Assembly (NCBI GenBank): GCA_031289975.1
Contig: JAITOM010000311.1
Span: 1-5,573 of the forward strand
Source: Methanobrevibacter sp.
Lineage (GTDB): Archaea > Methanobacteriota > Methanobacteria > Methanobacteriales > Methanobacteriaceae
Length of the DNA stretch: 5,573 bases
Direction: 5' to 3'
In this document: in pieces, positions 1 to 5,281 of the stretch
Layout: each line of letters opens with the position of its first letter
How positions within the stretch are numbered: position 1 is the first letter of the stretch
Notes under the pieces: generated by a model
The model's database searches: none
The model's input: the letters and a program-made list of their open reading frames with translations, nothing else
What the model was told of the DNA's origin: nothing
Position numbers and translations under genes: made by a program

Positions 1-1
1 C

Positions 2-219
2 GCATCTTTTAATAATCATATAAATAGTGAAAGTAAGGAAAAAGAGGAATTAACTGATAAAATTGAGAAGATAGATGGAGTATCTGAATTATCCTTTGAT
101 AAAATCGCTATTTAGAATCATTAACATATATAACCAATACAATCAATAATATAAAACTGAATAGTGAAAAAAAACTTAAAAATGTAAAAATAAGAATGAA
201 TGCTCTAATAGAAAAATAA
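2..219 (+). pseudogene. 3' end of an unidentified gene, frameshifted near its end
   Basis: The window opens inside a reading frame. From position 2 a 37-residue tail, rich in Glu, Lys, Ile and Asn, ends at TAG 113-115. In the next frame a second stretch is open from about 103 to TAA 217-219 and has the same hydrophilic helical character (it ends NALIEK). Joining the two near 103-112 by a one-base change gives one continuous helical or coiled-coil C-terminus of about 72 residues. I infer that the original gene ended at 219 and now carries a frameshift. The alternative is an intact gene ending at 115 with the rest non-coding. I do not recognise the family, and the N-terminus is outside the window. 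Confidence 0.5.
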
Positions 220-470
220 GCCATGTTTTAAGATTAAAAAATAAAAATAAAAAAATAAAAAGGCATGAAATACAAAAAAAGAACATATAATGAGCTATTG
301 AATTATGTCCTGTTCTCTATATAATTTATTATAATAGTCATTTTTGGAAAAGTTCTTAAATTTTGGATGATAACCTTTTTTATTAAATTATTTAATTTCA
401 AATATTAATTTATAAAAATCTATAATTTTAAATTTTAAATAATATAAATTTATTTTAATTAATATAACTA
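220..470. other. Non-coding A+T-rich gap with one imperfect hairpin
   Basis: No convincing gene is present. A 19-codon reading frame starts at ATG 265 and stops within about 60 bases. It is too short and has no clear ribosome-binding site, so it is not called. Positions 280-316 can fold into an imperfect hairpin: AGAACA (280-285) pairs with TGTTCT (311-316) and ATAAT (287-291) with ATTAT (302-306), with a bulge on the 3' arm. It could be a weak transcript end for the upstream gene, but no clean U-tract follows. Confidence 0.4.
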
Positions 471-552
471 ATTTTAAATAAATATATTTTAAATAAATAT
501 ATTTTAAATAAATATATTTTAAATAAATATATTTTAAATAAATATATTTTAA
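471..552. repeat. Tandem array of five perfect 15-bp units
   Basis: The unit ATTTTAAATAAATAT occurs five times without mismatch (471-485, 486-500, 501-515, 516-530, 531-545), followed by a partial sixth copy to about 552. It is entirely A/T. Perfect identity between copies suggests recent slippage or conservation rather than chance in an A+T-rich background. It lies in a gap with no gene within 250 bp on the left and none convincing on the right, so neither a promoter nor an origin role can be assigned from sequence alone. Confidence 0.9.
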
Positions 553-1070
553 TAATATTTATTTTTAAAAAAGTTATTTATTAAGAATTTTATCAAAACT
601 ACTATAATATTAAATTAATTTCTTAAGAGAGAATAACATGGTTCCTTGATTAGTATTCAGGTTCTGTCAATATGTTATTGATGCAATATGAAAATCTCCT
701 TAAGCAGAATAAAAACAAAGTTCATCATCTAAATCTATCTTTTTATAAAACATCACATAGATTGAAGATTTTTTCCATCCACATTATATTTGTAAGATTT
801 ATTCTCAAATTCAATCCTCTATCAGTTCTAAATCTTTTTTTTAAATATTTTAGCATATTTATACCAAAAAATCTTTCTAATTTATTATTCATATTTATTT
901 TTTAGCTTAATTCTATAAATAAAAATCTAAAACTAAATTTACATGTCATTTATTTAAATGACTATAACATAATTTTAAATAAAAACATTTATATACTATT
1001 AAACTAATAACATAATTTACATGGAAAATAATGACAAGATATTTATTTTCTTAAATGTAAACTAAGAATT
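553..1070. other. Non-coding gap, possibly with gene debris at 600-760
   Basis: The open frame here (672-905, plus strand) is rich in Phe, Ile and Leu with no recognisable motif or ribosome-binding site, and I do not regard it as a gene. Positions about 630-760 have a slightly richer base composition than their surroundings, which may mark decayed coding DNA, but no family can be named. At 945-962 there is a clean hairpin with a 7-bp stem (GTCATTT / AAATGAC) and a 4-base loop. No U-tract follows it. Confidence 0.4.
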
Positions 1071-1250
1071 AAAAAAGCTTTTCACATGTGATTTAAGTAT
1101 AAAAAAGGTTTTAAAGTAGAATTTAAATATAAATAAAGTTTTTAGATGAAGTATTTGGATAAAAAAGGTTTTAAAGTAGAATTTAAAGATAAATACAGTT
1201 TTTAGATGAAGTATTTGGATAAAAAAGGTTTTTAACTGGAATCTAAACAT
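1071..1250. repeat. Six-unit 30-bp tandem repeat upstream of hsdS
   Basis: Six consecutive 30-bp units start at 1071, 1101, 1131, 1161, 1191 and 1221, with a decayed seventh start at 1251. Odd and even units alternate, so the clearest period is 60 bp: units 1101 and 1161 are almost identical, as are 1131 and 1191. Most units begin with an A-rich run followed by GGTTTT or AGTTTTT. The period is ten codons and one minus-strand frame is open across the array, but that frame encodes only Phe/Ile/Leu/Lys repeats. The matching plus-strand frame is interrupted by stops. The array ends about 65 bp before the hsdS start, so it lies where promoter elements would be expected. Confidence 0.85.
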
Positions 1251-1304
1251 AAAAAAGTGAAGAAATAATATAATTAAAAAATGTGGCAAATAAAACATTA
1301 TTTT

Positions 1305-1310
1305 AGGTGA
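1305..1310 (+). promoter_or_regulatory. Ribosome-binding site of the hsdS-like gene
   Basis: AGGTGA lies six bases before ATG 1317. It matches the GGTGA core complementary to the 3' end of archaeal 16S rRNA (and part of the bacterial one) and supports this start. Confidence 0.75.
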
Positions 1311-1316
1311 ATTAAA

Positions 1317-1922
1317 ATGAATGAAAAAAAACTTAAAGATATAGCTGAAATTTTTACAGGAATGGTAGTAAAAAGATTTGAAAGAAATGAATCATTAAAT
1401 GATGATGAAATTGAAGAAGAATATTATTATATGACTCTTAACAATCTAAAAGACAATAATATTGATTTAAATAATCTTGAACCAATAAAACCAAATAAAA
1501 TTGTGAATAAATATCTTCTTCAGCAAAATGATATTATAATAAAATTATCATCACCATACAGTGTAGCATTGGTCGATTTTAGAGATAAATCCTTAGAAAA
1601 ATTTAAAGATAAAAATATTTTTCTAAGTTCAAATTTTGCAGTATTAAGAGATTTAAGCTATTTTAATCCTAAATACTTATCTTTTATATTGAATACTAAT
1701 AATACTAAAAAACAAATCTATAAATATGAAACTAAAACACCTATACAAACTATTTCAATAAAAGATTTAAAAGAAATTAAAATATCATATATTGATATAA
1801 AAAAACAAGAGAAATATGGTGAATTACTCTCTCTATTACATAAAAGACAGGTTTTAAAAGAAGGAATAATGAAATATGAATTAAAATTAAGTGAAAACTA
1901 CATGAAAAATTTTAAAGGATAA
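1317..1922 (+). CDS. hsdS: Type I restriction-modification specificity subunit, single-TRD (half-size) HsdS-like protein
   Basis: This 201-residue protein looks like the DNA-recognition subunit of a type I restriction-modification enzyme. Known family features match. Residues 5-21 (KLKDIAEIFTGMVVKRF) resemble the start of a target recognition domain. Residues 70-80 (QNDIIIKLSSP) resemble its central strand. Residues about 143-200 form the closing segment (IQTISIKDLKEIKI, then a QEKYGELLSLLHKRQ helix) that leads into the conserved coiled-coil spacer. Classical HsdS chains carry two recognition domains and about 400 residues. This one has only one set, so it would have to dimerise to read a bipartite, probably symmetric, site, as known for half-size HsdS proteins. 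It may instead be a truncated remnant. Its 3' end (coding KNFKG and stop) recurs 42 bp downstream, which could be a deletion scar. It precedes hsdM by 72 bp. Family call fairly sure; functional state open. Confidence 0.8.
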   Translation: MNEKKLKDIAEIFTGMVVKRFERNESLNDDEIEEEYYYMTLNNLKDNNIDLNNLEPIKPNKIVNKYLLQQNDIIIKLSSPYSVALVDFRDKSLEKFKDKNIFLSSNFAVLRDLSYFNPKYLSFILNTNNTKKQIYKYETKTPIQTISIKDLKEIKISYIDIKKQEKYGELLSLLHKRQVLKEGIMKYELKLSENYMKNFKG

Positions 1923-1965
1923 TTATAAATTTAAATAATCAGTTAAAAAAATTTTAAAGGATAAT
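1905..1965. repeat. Duplicated 3' end of the hsdS-like gene (19-bp direct repeat)
   Basis: AAAAATTTTAAAGGATAAT at 1905-1923 spans the last codons and the stop of the hsdS-like gene. It occurs again, identical, at 1947-1965 in the gap before hsdM, 42 bp further on. The second copy follows 23 bases of unrelated A+T-rich sequence. It suggests a small duplication, or recombination that removed or replaced sequence after the first copy. Confidence 0.8.
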
Positions 1966-1983
1966 ATAAACTAAAAACTTAAA

Positions 1984-1989
1984 GAGGAG
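1984..1989 (+). promoter_or_regulatory. Ribosome-binding site of hsdM
   Basis: GAGGAG is followed by five bases and ATG 1995. The clear Shine-Dalgarno match fixes this start, and no in-frame ATG upstream competes. Confidence 0.75.
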
Positions 1990-1994
1990 TTATA

Positions 1995-3575
1995 ATGAGA
2001 AATAATTTAGTGAAAACTTTATGGTTAAAACATAATGAACTTAAAGGCAATATGAATGTAGATGAATTTAGAAATTACTATTTTGGACTTATTTTTTATA
2101 AATATTTATCTGAAAAAATAGAATTTGAATTAAATAAGCTTTTAAAAGATAAAAACATAGATTTTGATAATGCTTATGAAAATGAGGAATATAAAAAGGA
2201 ACTTGAAGATTATGCAATAAAAAAATTAGGTTACTTTATTCAACCTAAATATCTATTTAATCAAACAGTAAAAAAGATTAAAAACAAATATTATATATGG
2301 GATGGAGTAAACAGAGAAAATTACATAATAAATGATTTAAATAAAGCATTAAAAGAAATTGAAAACTCTTCTAAAGGTCAAGAAAGTGAAAATGATTTTA
2401 TAAATATTTTTAAAGGCATAGACTCAAAATCAGAAAATTCTGATAAAAATAGATTAATTAGTAAAATATTACTTTATTTATCAGAAATAGACTTTAATTT
2501 AGCTAATCAAGAAACAAATAAGAACATGGATACAAAAGATTCTTTAGGTGACGCTTTTGAATATCTAATATCTCAATTTGCATTAAACATAAGTAAAAAA
2601 CCAGATGATTTCTATACTCCAAAACAGGTATCTAAATTATTAGCTAAACTTGCAACGATTAATAAAAAAAATATTAAAACTGCTTATGATCCATGTTGTG
2701 GTTCTGCTTCACTTCTTTTAAGAGTAGGAAAAGAAGTAAATGTATCTGATTTTTATGGTCAGGAATTAAATATGGCAAACTATAATCTTGCAAGAATGAA
2801 CATGCTTGTAAATAATGTGAATTATGATAATTTTGATATTCAACAAGGAGATGCATTAGAAAATCCAAAATATTTGGATAAAAAATTTGAAATCATTGTT
2901 TCCAATCCACCATTTTCAATTAAATGGTCTGCTGATAAAACTTTCTTAGATGATGTGAGATTTAAAGAATATGGAAAATTAGCACCAAAGTCCAAAGCTG
3001 ATTTTGCATTTATTCAAGATATGATTTATCATCTTGATGATAATGGAACAATGGTTGTTATTCTACCTTATGGAGTTTTATTTAGAGGAATAAATGAAGG
3101 CATAATTAGAAAATATATTATTGAGGAAAAAAATTGTTTAGACGCTGTCATTGGATTACCTAACAATATTTTCACTGGAACTTCAATCTATACTGTTGTT
3201 TTAGTTTTTAGAAAAAATAGAGAAAATAAGGATAATATTTTTTTCATTGATTCATCAAAAAATTTTGAAAAAATAAAAAATAGAACTATCCTAACTGATG
3301 AATTCATTAATAAGATAATTAACACTTATAAAAAAAGAGGTGAAATAGAAAATTATTCCCACATAGCTTCATTAAATGAAATAAAAGAGAATGATTACAA
3401 TCTTAATATTTCAAGATATATAAATAATTTCAAAGGGGAAGAATTGGATGAGAAAGAGATTTTAAATAAAATAAATGATGCGAACAGTGAAATCAAGGAA
3501 ATTGATAAAAAAATTGAAGAATACTGTATTCAGTTAAACATCAAAAAACCATTCTTTATAGATATGGACAAGTAA
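1995..3575 (+). CDS. hsdM: Type I restriction-modification DNA methyltransferase subunit M
   Basis: At 526 residues this is the usual full length for HsdM, the S-adenosylmethionine-dependent adenine N6 methyltransferase of type I systems. In order: the HsdM N-terminal helical domain (about 1-170, with DEFRNYYFGLIFYKYLSEK near 24-42); the stretch leading to FYTP (206-209), characteristic of this family just before the catalytic domain; the AdoMet-binding motif DPCCGSASLL (from residue 232; families usually read DPxxGSGxLL, so the second Gly is Ala here); and the catalytic motif NPPF (304-307). A lysine/glutamate-rich helical tail (about 480-520) is the part that contacts HsdS in known enzymes. 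It lies 72 bp after the hsdS-like gene, opposite to the common hsdM-hsdS order, and no hsdR is in the window. It is intact, with no frameshift seen. Methylation probably depends on the neighbouring HsdS for specificity. Confidence 0.95.
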   Translation: MRNNLVKTLWLKHNELKGNMNVDEFRNYYFGLIFYKYLSEKIEFELNKLLKDKNIDFDNAYENEEYKKELEDYAIKKLGYFIQPKYLFNQTVKKIKNKYYIWDGVNRENYIINDLNKALKEIENSSKGQESENDFINIFKGIDSKSENSDKNRLISKILLYLSEIDFNLANQETNKNMDTKDSLGDAFEYLISQFALNISKKPDDFYTPKQVSKLLAKLATINKKNIKTAYDPCCGSASLLLRVGKEVNVSDFYGQELNMANYNLARMNMLVNNVNYDNFDIQQGDALENPKYLDKKFEIIVSNPPFSIKWSADKTFLDDVRFKEYGKLAPKSKADFAFIQDMIYHLDDNGTMVVILPYGVLFRGINEGIIRKYIIEEKNCLDAVIGLPNNIFTGTSIYTVVLVFRKNRENKDNIFFIDSSKNFEKIKNRTILTDEFINKIINTYKKRGEIENYSHIASLNEIKENDYNLNISRYINNFKGEELDEKEILNKINDANSEIKEIDKKIEEYCIQLNIKKPFFIDMDK

Positions 3576-3608
3576 CTAATTTAAATTGACAAGTAACTAA
3601 TTTAAATT
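3567..3608. repeat. 21-bp perfect tandem duplication spanning the hsdM stop codon
   Basis: The 21-bp unit beginning GACAAGTAACTAA occupies 3567-3587 and is repeated exactly at 3588-3608. The first copy includes the last two hsdM codons (GAC AAG) and the TAA stop. The second copy lies entirely in the gap before cas2. Nothing coding is disrupted. Confidence 0.95.
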
Positions 3609-3633
3609 AAATAAAATTTGAAAATATATATTT

Positions 3634-3640
3634 GGGGAGG
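3634..3640 (+). promoter_or_regulatory. Ribosome-binding site that decides the cas2 start
   Basis: GGGGAGG lies six bases before ATG 3647. A TTG at 3632 opens the same frame but would place the Shine-Dalgarno sequence inside the coding region, so ATG 3647 is preferred. This also makes the protein begin MLTLAVYD, as Cas2 proteins usually do. Confidence 0.85.
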
Positions 3641-3646
3641 ATAAAA

Positions 3647-3931
3647 ATGTTAACACTTGCAGTTTATGATATTTCTGAAAATAAAAGTAGAAATACATTA
3701 ATTAAATTATTAAGACATTTTGGATTTTATAGAATACAAAAATCAGTGTTTGTTGGAAATTTAAACTTAAATAAAAGAATGGAGTTAATGGAGGATATTG
3801 AAATACACTTGTCTTCAGATAGAGATAGTATAATGCTATTTCCTATCTGTGAAAGTTGTAAAGATTCTATTGAAATTTGTAGTGACTATGAAATAAGTTT
3901 AGATCATCAATTAGAGTTTAAAGTTCTATAG
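3647..3931 (+). CDS. cas2: CRISPR-associated protein Cas2
   Basis: This 94-residue protein has the Cas2 ferredoxin-like pattern. The first strand MLTLAVYDIS carries the conserved Asp at residue 8, which in Cas2 enzymes contributes to a metal site at the dimer interface. A helix (RNTLIKLLRHFG) follows, then FYRIQKSVFVG (27-37), typical of the family, and a late strand DSIMLFPICESC (60-71). In CRISPR systems Cas2 forms a dimer that bridges two Cas1 dimers during spacer integration; some homologues are nucleases. Here it stands 71 bp after hsdM on the same strand, with no cas1, cas4 or repeat array in the window. It is therefore either a stray adaptation gene left by decay or an independent Cas2-like nuclease (VapD toxins share the fold). 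Family assignment is strong; role in this context unknown. Confidence 0.88.
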   Translation: MLTLAVYDISENKSRNTLIKLLRHFGFYRIQKSVFVGNLNLNKRMELMEDIEIHLSSDRDSIMLFPICESCKDSIEICSDYEISLDHQLEFKVL

Positions 3932-3960
3932 GTAGAATGTAACAATAATAGAAAACCATA

Positions 3961-4009
3961 TTTAGAATAATGTTTTATCAGCCGAATTTGAATTATGATC
4001 TATTCTAAA
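3961..4009. repeat. 9-bp inverted repeat with 31-base loop downstream of cas2
   Basis: TTTAGAATA (3961-3969) pairs perfectly with TATTCTAAA (4001-4009). The loop contains the less A+T-rich stretch CAGCCG. It begins 30 bp after the cas2 stop. It could shape the 3' end of the cas2 transcript, but the loop is long and no U-tract follows directly. Confidence 0.5.
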
Positions 4010-4101
4010 AGTCGTAGTCTTTATTTTAGCAAAATATCTTTTTCAATTATAGTAATGTAAAAATGTTTGTAATTAACCTTTTATTTTAAATACTCTTATT
4101 G

Positions 4102-4119
4102 TTGAAAATCTATTTTCAA
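4102..4119. repeat. Near-perfect palindrome (8-bp arms, 2-base centre)
   Basis: TTGAAAAT and ATTTTCAA flank CT, giving an 18-bp palindrome. It is followed by an unusual short G/C-containing stretch (AGGAGAATTTATTTCCCG, 4123-4140). It could be a protein-binding site or a small hairpin; no partner gene is evident. Confidence 0.45.
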
Positions 4120-4177
4120 ATTAGGAGAATTTATTTCCCGTTTTTAAAAATTTTAAATTAATATAAAATAAATTTTT

Positions 4178-4214
4178 AAAATAAAAATTTTTATTTTTTT
4201 ATTTTTAAAAATAA
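4178..4214. terminator. Candidate bidirectional transcript end: two adjacent A/T palindromes
   Basis: A 20-bp perfect palindrome (4178-4197, AAAATAAAAA and its complement) is followed by a 16-bp one (4199-4214, TTATTTTT / AAAAATAA). They share T-rich tracts on both strands and sit between convergent genes. In archaea T-rich runs are enough to end transcription, so this is a plausible shared end point. Such palindromes also arise easily in DNA this A+T-rich. Confidence 0.35.
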
Positions 4215-4215
4215 G

Positions 4216-4260
4216 AATTATACTTCTTTTAATTAAAAATTTAACATTTATAGTATAATT
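4216..4260. repeat. 9-bp inverted repeat with 27-base spacer
   Basis: AATTATACT (4216-4224) is the exact reverse complement of AGTATAATT (4252-4260). The arms include C and G, so chance is less likely than for the pure A/T palindromes beside it. It has the spacing of a paired operator or of a small hairpin with a wide loop. Confidence 0.45.
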
Positions 4261-4394
4261 TAGAAAATCTCATTACTTACAAACATTATTTCATACAATA
4301 AAAAAAAAAAAAATAAATAGCTATTCTTAAACATATTATATGAGTATTAAAAAAACACTGAAAAGTATTACTTAAAAATATAAAAAAGAAAAAA

Positions 4395-4688
4395 TTATCT
4401 CATTAAAATACTAACAATAGCTATAACAACACCCAAAACACCTATCATAAAAGCTAAAATAGGCAATATATAATTTTTAATGGTTTTCAATTCCATTAAA
4501 TCCAGTTTTAAGTGTTCTAAATCATTATTTATAATATTATCTACTTTACCATCTATTTTATTTATTTTTTCATTTAAACCTAATTCTACTTTATCTATTT
4601 TTTCATTTAAACCTGATTCTACTTTATCTATTTTTTCATTTAACATATCAAATTTTAAATTAAAATACTTTAAATCCTCATCATCCAT
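4395..4688 (-). CDS. Small coiled-coil protein with C-terminal membrane anchor
   Basis: This 97-residue protein has two parts. Residues 1-70 are charged and helical, including three 11-residue repeats (LNEKIDKVESG 16-26, LNEKIDKVELG 27-37, LNEKINKIDGK 38-48) of coiled-coil type. Residues 74-96 (YILPILAFMIGVLGVVIAIV and following) are one strong membrane segment ending in Arg. This layout resembles XhlA-type haemolysin/holin-associated proteins and many unnamed archaeal membrane-anchored coiled coils, so no function is claimed. Start: ATG at 4688 is preceded at six bases by GGAGGTT. A TTG at 4703 in the same frame would absorb that site and is rejected. Two coding repeats are near-identical 33-bp units, suggesting recent expansion. 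It is downstream of a 33-aa membrane peptide and convergent with cas2. Confidence 0.75.
   Translation of the reverse strand: MDDEDLKYFNLKFDMLNEKIDKVESGLNEKIDKVELGLNEKINKIDGKVDNIINNDLEHLKLDLMELKTIKNYILPILAFMIGVLGVVIAIVSILMR
4571..4636 (-). repeat. 33-bp in-frame tandem repeat inside the coiled-coil gene
   Basis: Two 33-bp units (4571-4603 and 4604-4636) differ at a single position (A at 4582, G at 4615). They encode two of the three 11-residue LNEKIDKVE-type repeats. A third, diverged unit adjoins at about 4538-4570. The length, a multiple of three, lets the number of repeats vary without a frameshift. Confidence 0.9.
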
Positions 4689-4694
4689 AGTAAG

Positions 4695-4701
4695 AACCTC
4701 C
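4695..4701 (-). promoter_or_regulatory. Ribosome-binding site of the coiled-coil gene
   Basis: GGAGGTT on the minus strand lies six bases before ATG 4688. It decides between this ATG and the TTG at 4703. Confidence 0.8.
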
Positions 4702-4760
4702 AAAACATTTTAAAAAAGGTTTTATCCAAAACCTCAATTATTCATTATTTATAATTCATC

Positions 4761-4776
4761 GTATATATAATTTTAA
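4761..4776 (-). promoter_or_regulatory. Possible TATA box for the coiled-coil gene
   Basis: On the minus strand this reads TTAAAATTATATATAC: an A-rich stretch followed by TATATATA, like an archaeal BRE/TATA pair, about 75 bp before ATG 4688. The background is so A+T-rich that this is only a candidate. Confidence 0.25.
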
Positions 4777-4783
4777 ATAACTA

Positions 4784-4885
4784 TTAATCTTCAAATTTTC
4801 TTAAATAGTTACTAAAAATACTAAAAATAGTAACAAAAATCATAACTATTAAACTAATTAATGTAATACATACTATTATATCCAT
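4784..4885 (-). CDS. 33-residue single-span membrane peptide
   Basis: ATG 4885 opens a 33-codon frame. It starts MDIIVCIT, continues through an uninterrupted hydrophobic stretch of about 22 residues (LISLIVMIFVTIFSIF), and ends in a charged tail NYLRKFED before TAA. The arrangement of one membrane helix plus a short positively and negatively charged C-terminus is typical of small membrane peptides. The ribosome-binding site is weak (AAGGA about 15 bases upstream). It lies 24 bp after the end of a decayed gene and 95 bp before the coiled-coil gene on the same strand, consistent with one transcript. T-rich DNA readily gives hydrophobic frames, so a chance frame remains possible. Confidence 0.45.
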   Translation of the reverse strand: MDIIVCITLISLIVMIFVTIFSIFSNYLRKFED

Positions 4886-4909
4886 TAAAAACACTTAAAA
4901 TCCTTTTTC

Positions 4910-5222
4910 CTATTTTTTACTCATAGTTATTTCTTTAAATCTTTTAAATTCTAAAAATTCTTGTTGTTCTCTACTTTCAATATCATTATTAAAATATGAA
5001 TTTTTAATACTAATATTTTATTTATTTCTTAAAACACTAATAGAACCAGTAGAACAACATATTAATCACACTTTCAATTAAAATAGCTTCAGTATTACTT
5101 TTTCTTGTCCACAAAAACCTTAATAAAGTAGCTAATATAAAAATTATTAAACATATTTTAGTAGAATATCTTTTACGGCACTGTAAAAAGAGATGGAAAT
5201 TCACAATCTGGAATTTGGTTTT
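4910..5222 (-). pseudogene. Decayed gene, probably a small membrane protein
   Basis: Two overlapping open stretches in different minus-strand frames appear to be parts of one former gene. The upstream part (5222 down to a TAG at 5037-5039) contains a basic segment (CRKRYSTK), a hydrophobic span (ICLIIFILATLLRFLW) and a helix TRKSNTEAILIESVINM. The downstream part continues in the other frame (GSISVLRNK), is cut by TAA at 5018-5020, and runs on as a charged tail (SREQQEFLEFKRFKEITMSKK) to TAG 4910-4912. A frameshift near 5040-5060 and one nonsense change would account for this. No start codon is evident. The upstream boundary is uncertain because 5165-5257 also reads well on the plus strand. 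Family unknown. Confidence 0.4.
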
Positions 5223-5281
5223 TTAGCAGAGAACATTTAGACCATATACATGTCATTGTGCGACAGGATATCAAGTTTTGA
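5165..5281 (+). pseudogene. Fragment of an unidentified coding sequence, possible 5' exon of the intron
   Basis: A 38-codon frame without ATG reads like real protein (it includes YGTVKRDGNSQSGIWFFS and EHLDHIHVIVRQD) and has more G+C than the surrounding DNA. It crosses the first copy of the duplicated junction. If an intron starts at 5258, the exon-coded part ends at HVI. In the second junction copy the same residues are encoded in a shifted frame. I cannot name the family. It may be the interrupted host gene or a relic of a mobile element. It overlaps the decayed minus-strand gene, and at most one reading of the overlap is real. Confidence 0.3.

Larger units (their letters stand above)
3932..4394. 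other. Convergent intergenic region without genes, rich in inverted repeats
   Basis: This gap separates cas2 (plus strand) from a minus-strand gene, so transcripts converge on it. It holds several inverted repeats, listed separately, and an A-run near 4300-4313. No reading frame of note and no repeat-spacer pattern were found, although this is where a CRISPR leader would be expected after cas2. Confidence 0.5.

Noticed and set aside
265..324. 19-codon plus-strand frame starting at ATG 265
   Set aside because: It is very short, without a clear ribosome-binding site, and part of it overlaps a hairpin. There is no evidence that it is translated.
610..720. Possible transposase N-terminus on the minus strand
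   Set aside because: A short stretch reads QNLNTNQGTMLFSL on the minus strand, vaguely like the start of some transposases. Stops close on both sides and the continuation does not fit, so there is not enough to call it.
672..905. 77-codon plus-strand open frame
   Set aside because: It is a Phe/Ile/Leu-rich low-complexity translation of A+T-rich DNA, with no ribosome-binding site, no recognisable motif and no supporting neighbour.
1062..1298. 78-codon minus-strand open frame with ten-residue repeats
   Set aside because: The repeats come from the 30-bp tandem DNA array. The product would be a hydrophobic, biased repeat, and the frame has no convincing start signal.
2674..2868. 64-codon minus-strand open frame
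   Set aside because: It is antisense to the catalytic domain of hsdM, whose motifs fix the plus-strand reading.
4480..4713. 77-codon plus-strand open frame with Ser/Phe repeats
   Set aside because: It is the mirror of the coiled-coil gene on the other strand. That gene has a strong ribosome-binding site, a coiled coil and a membrane segment; this frame has none.
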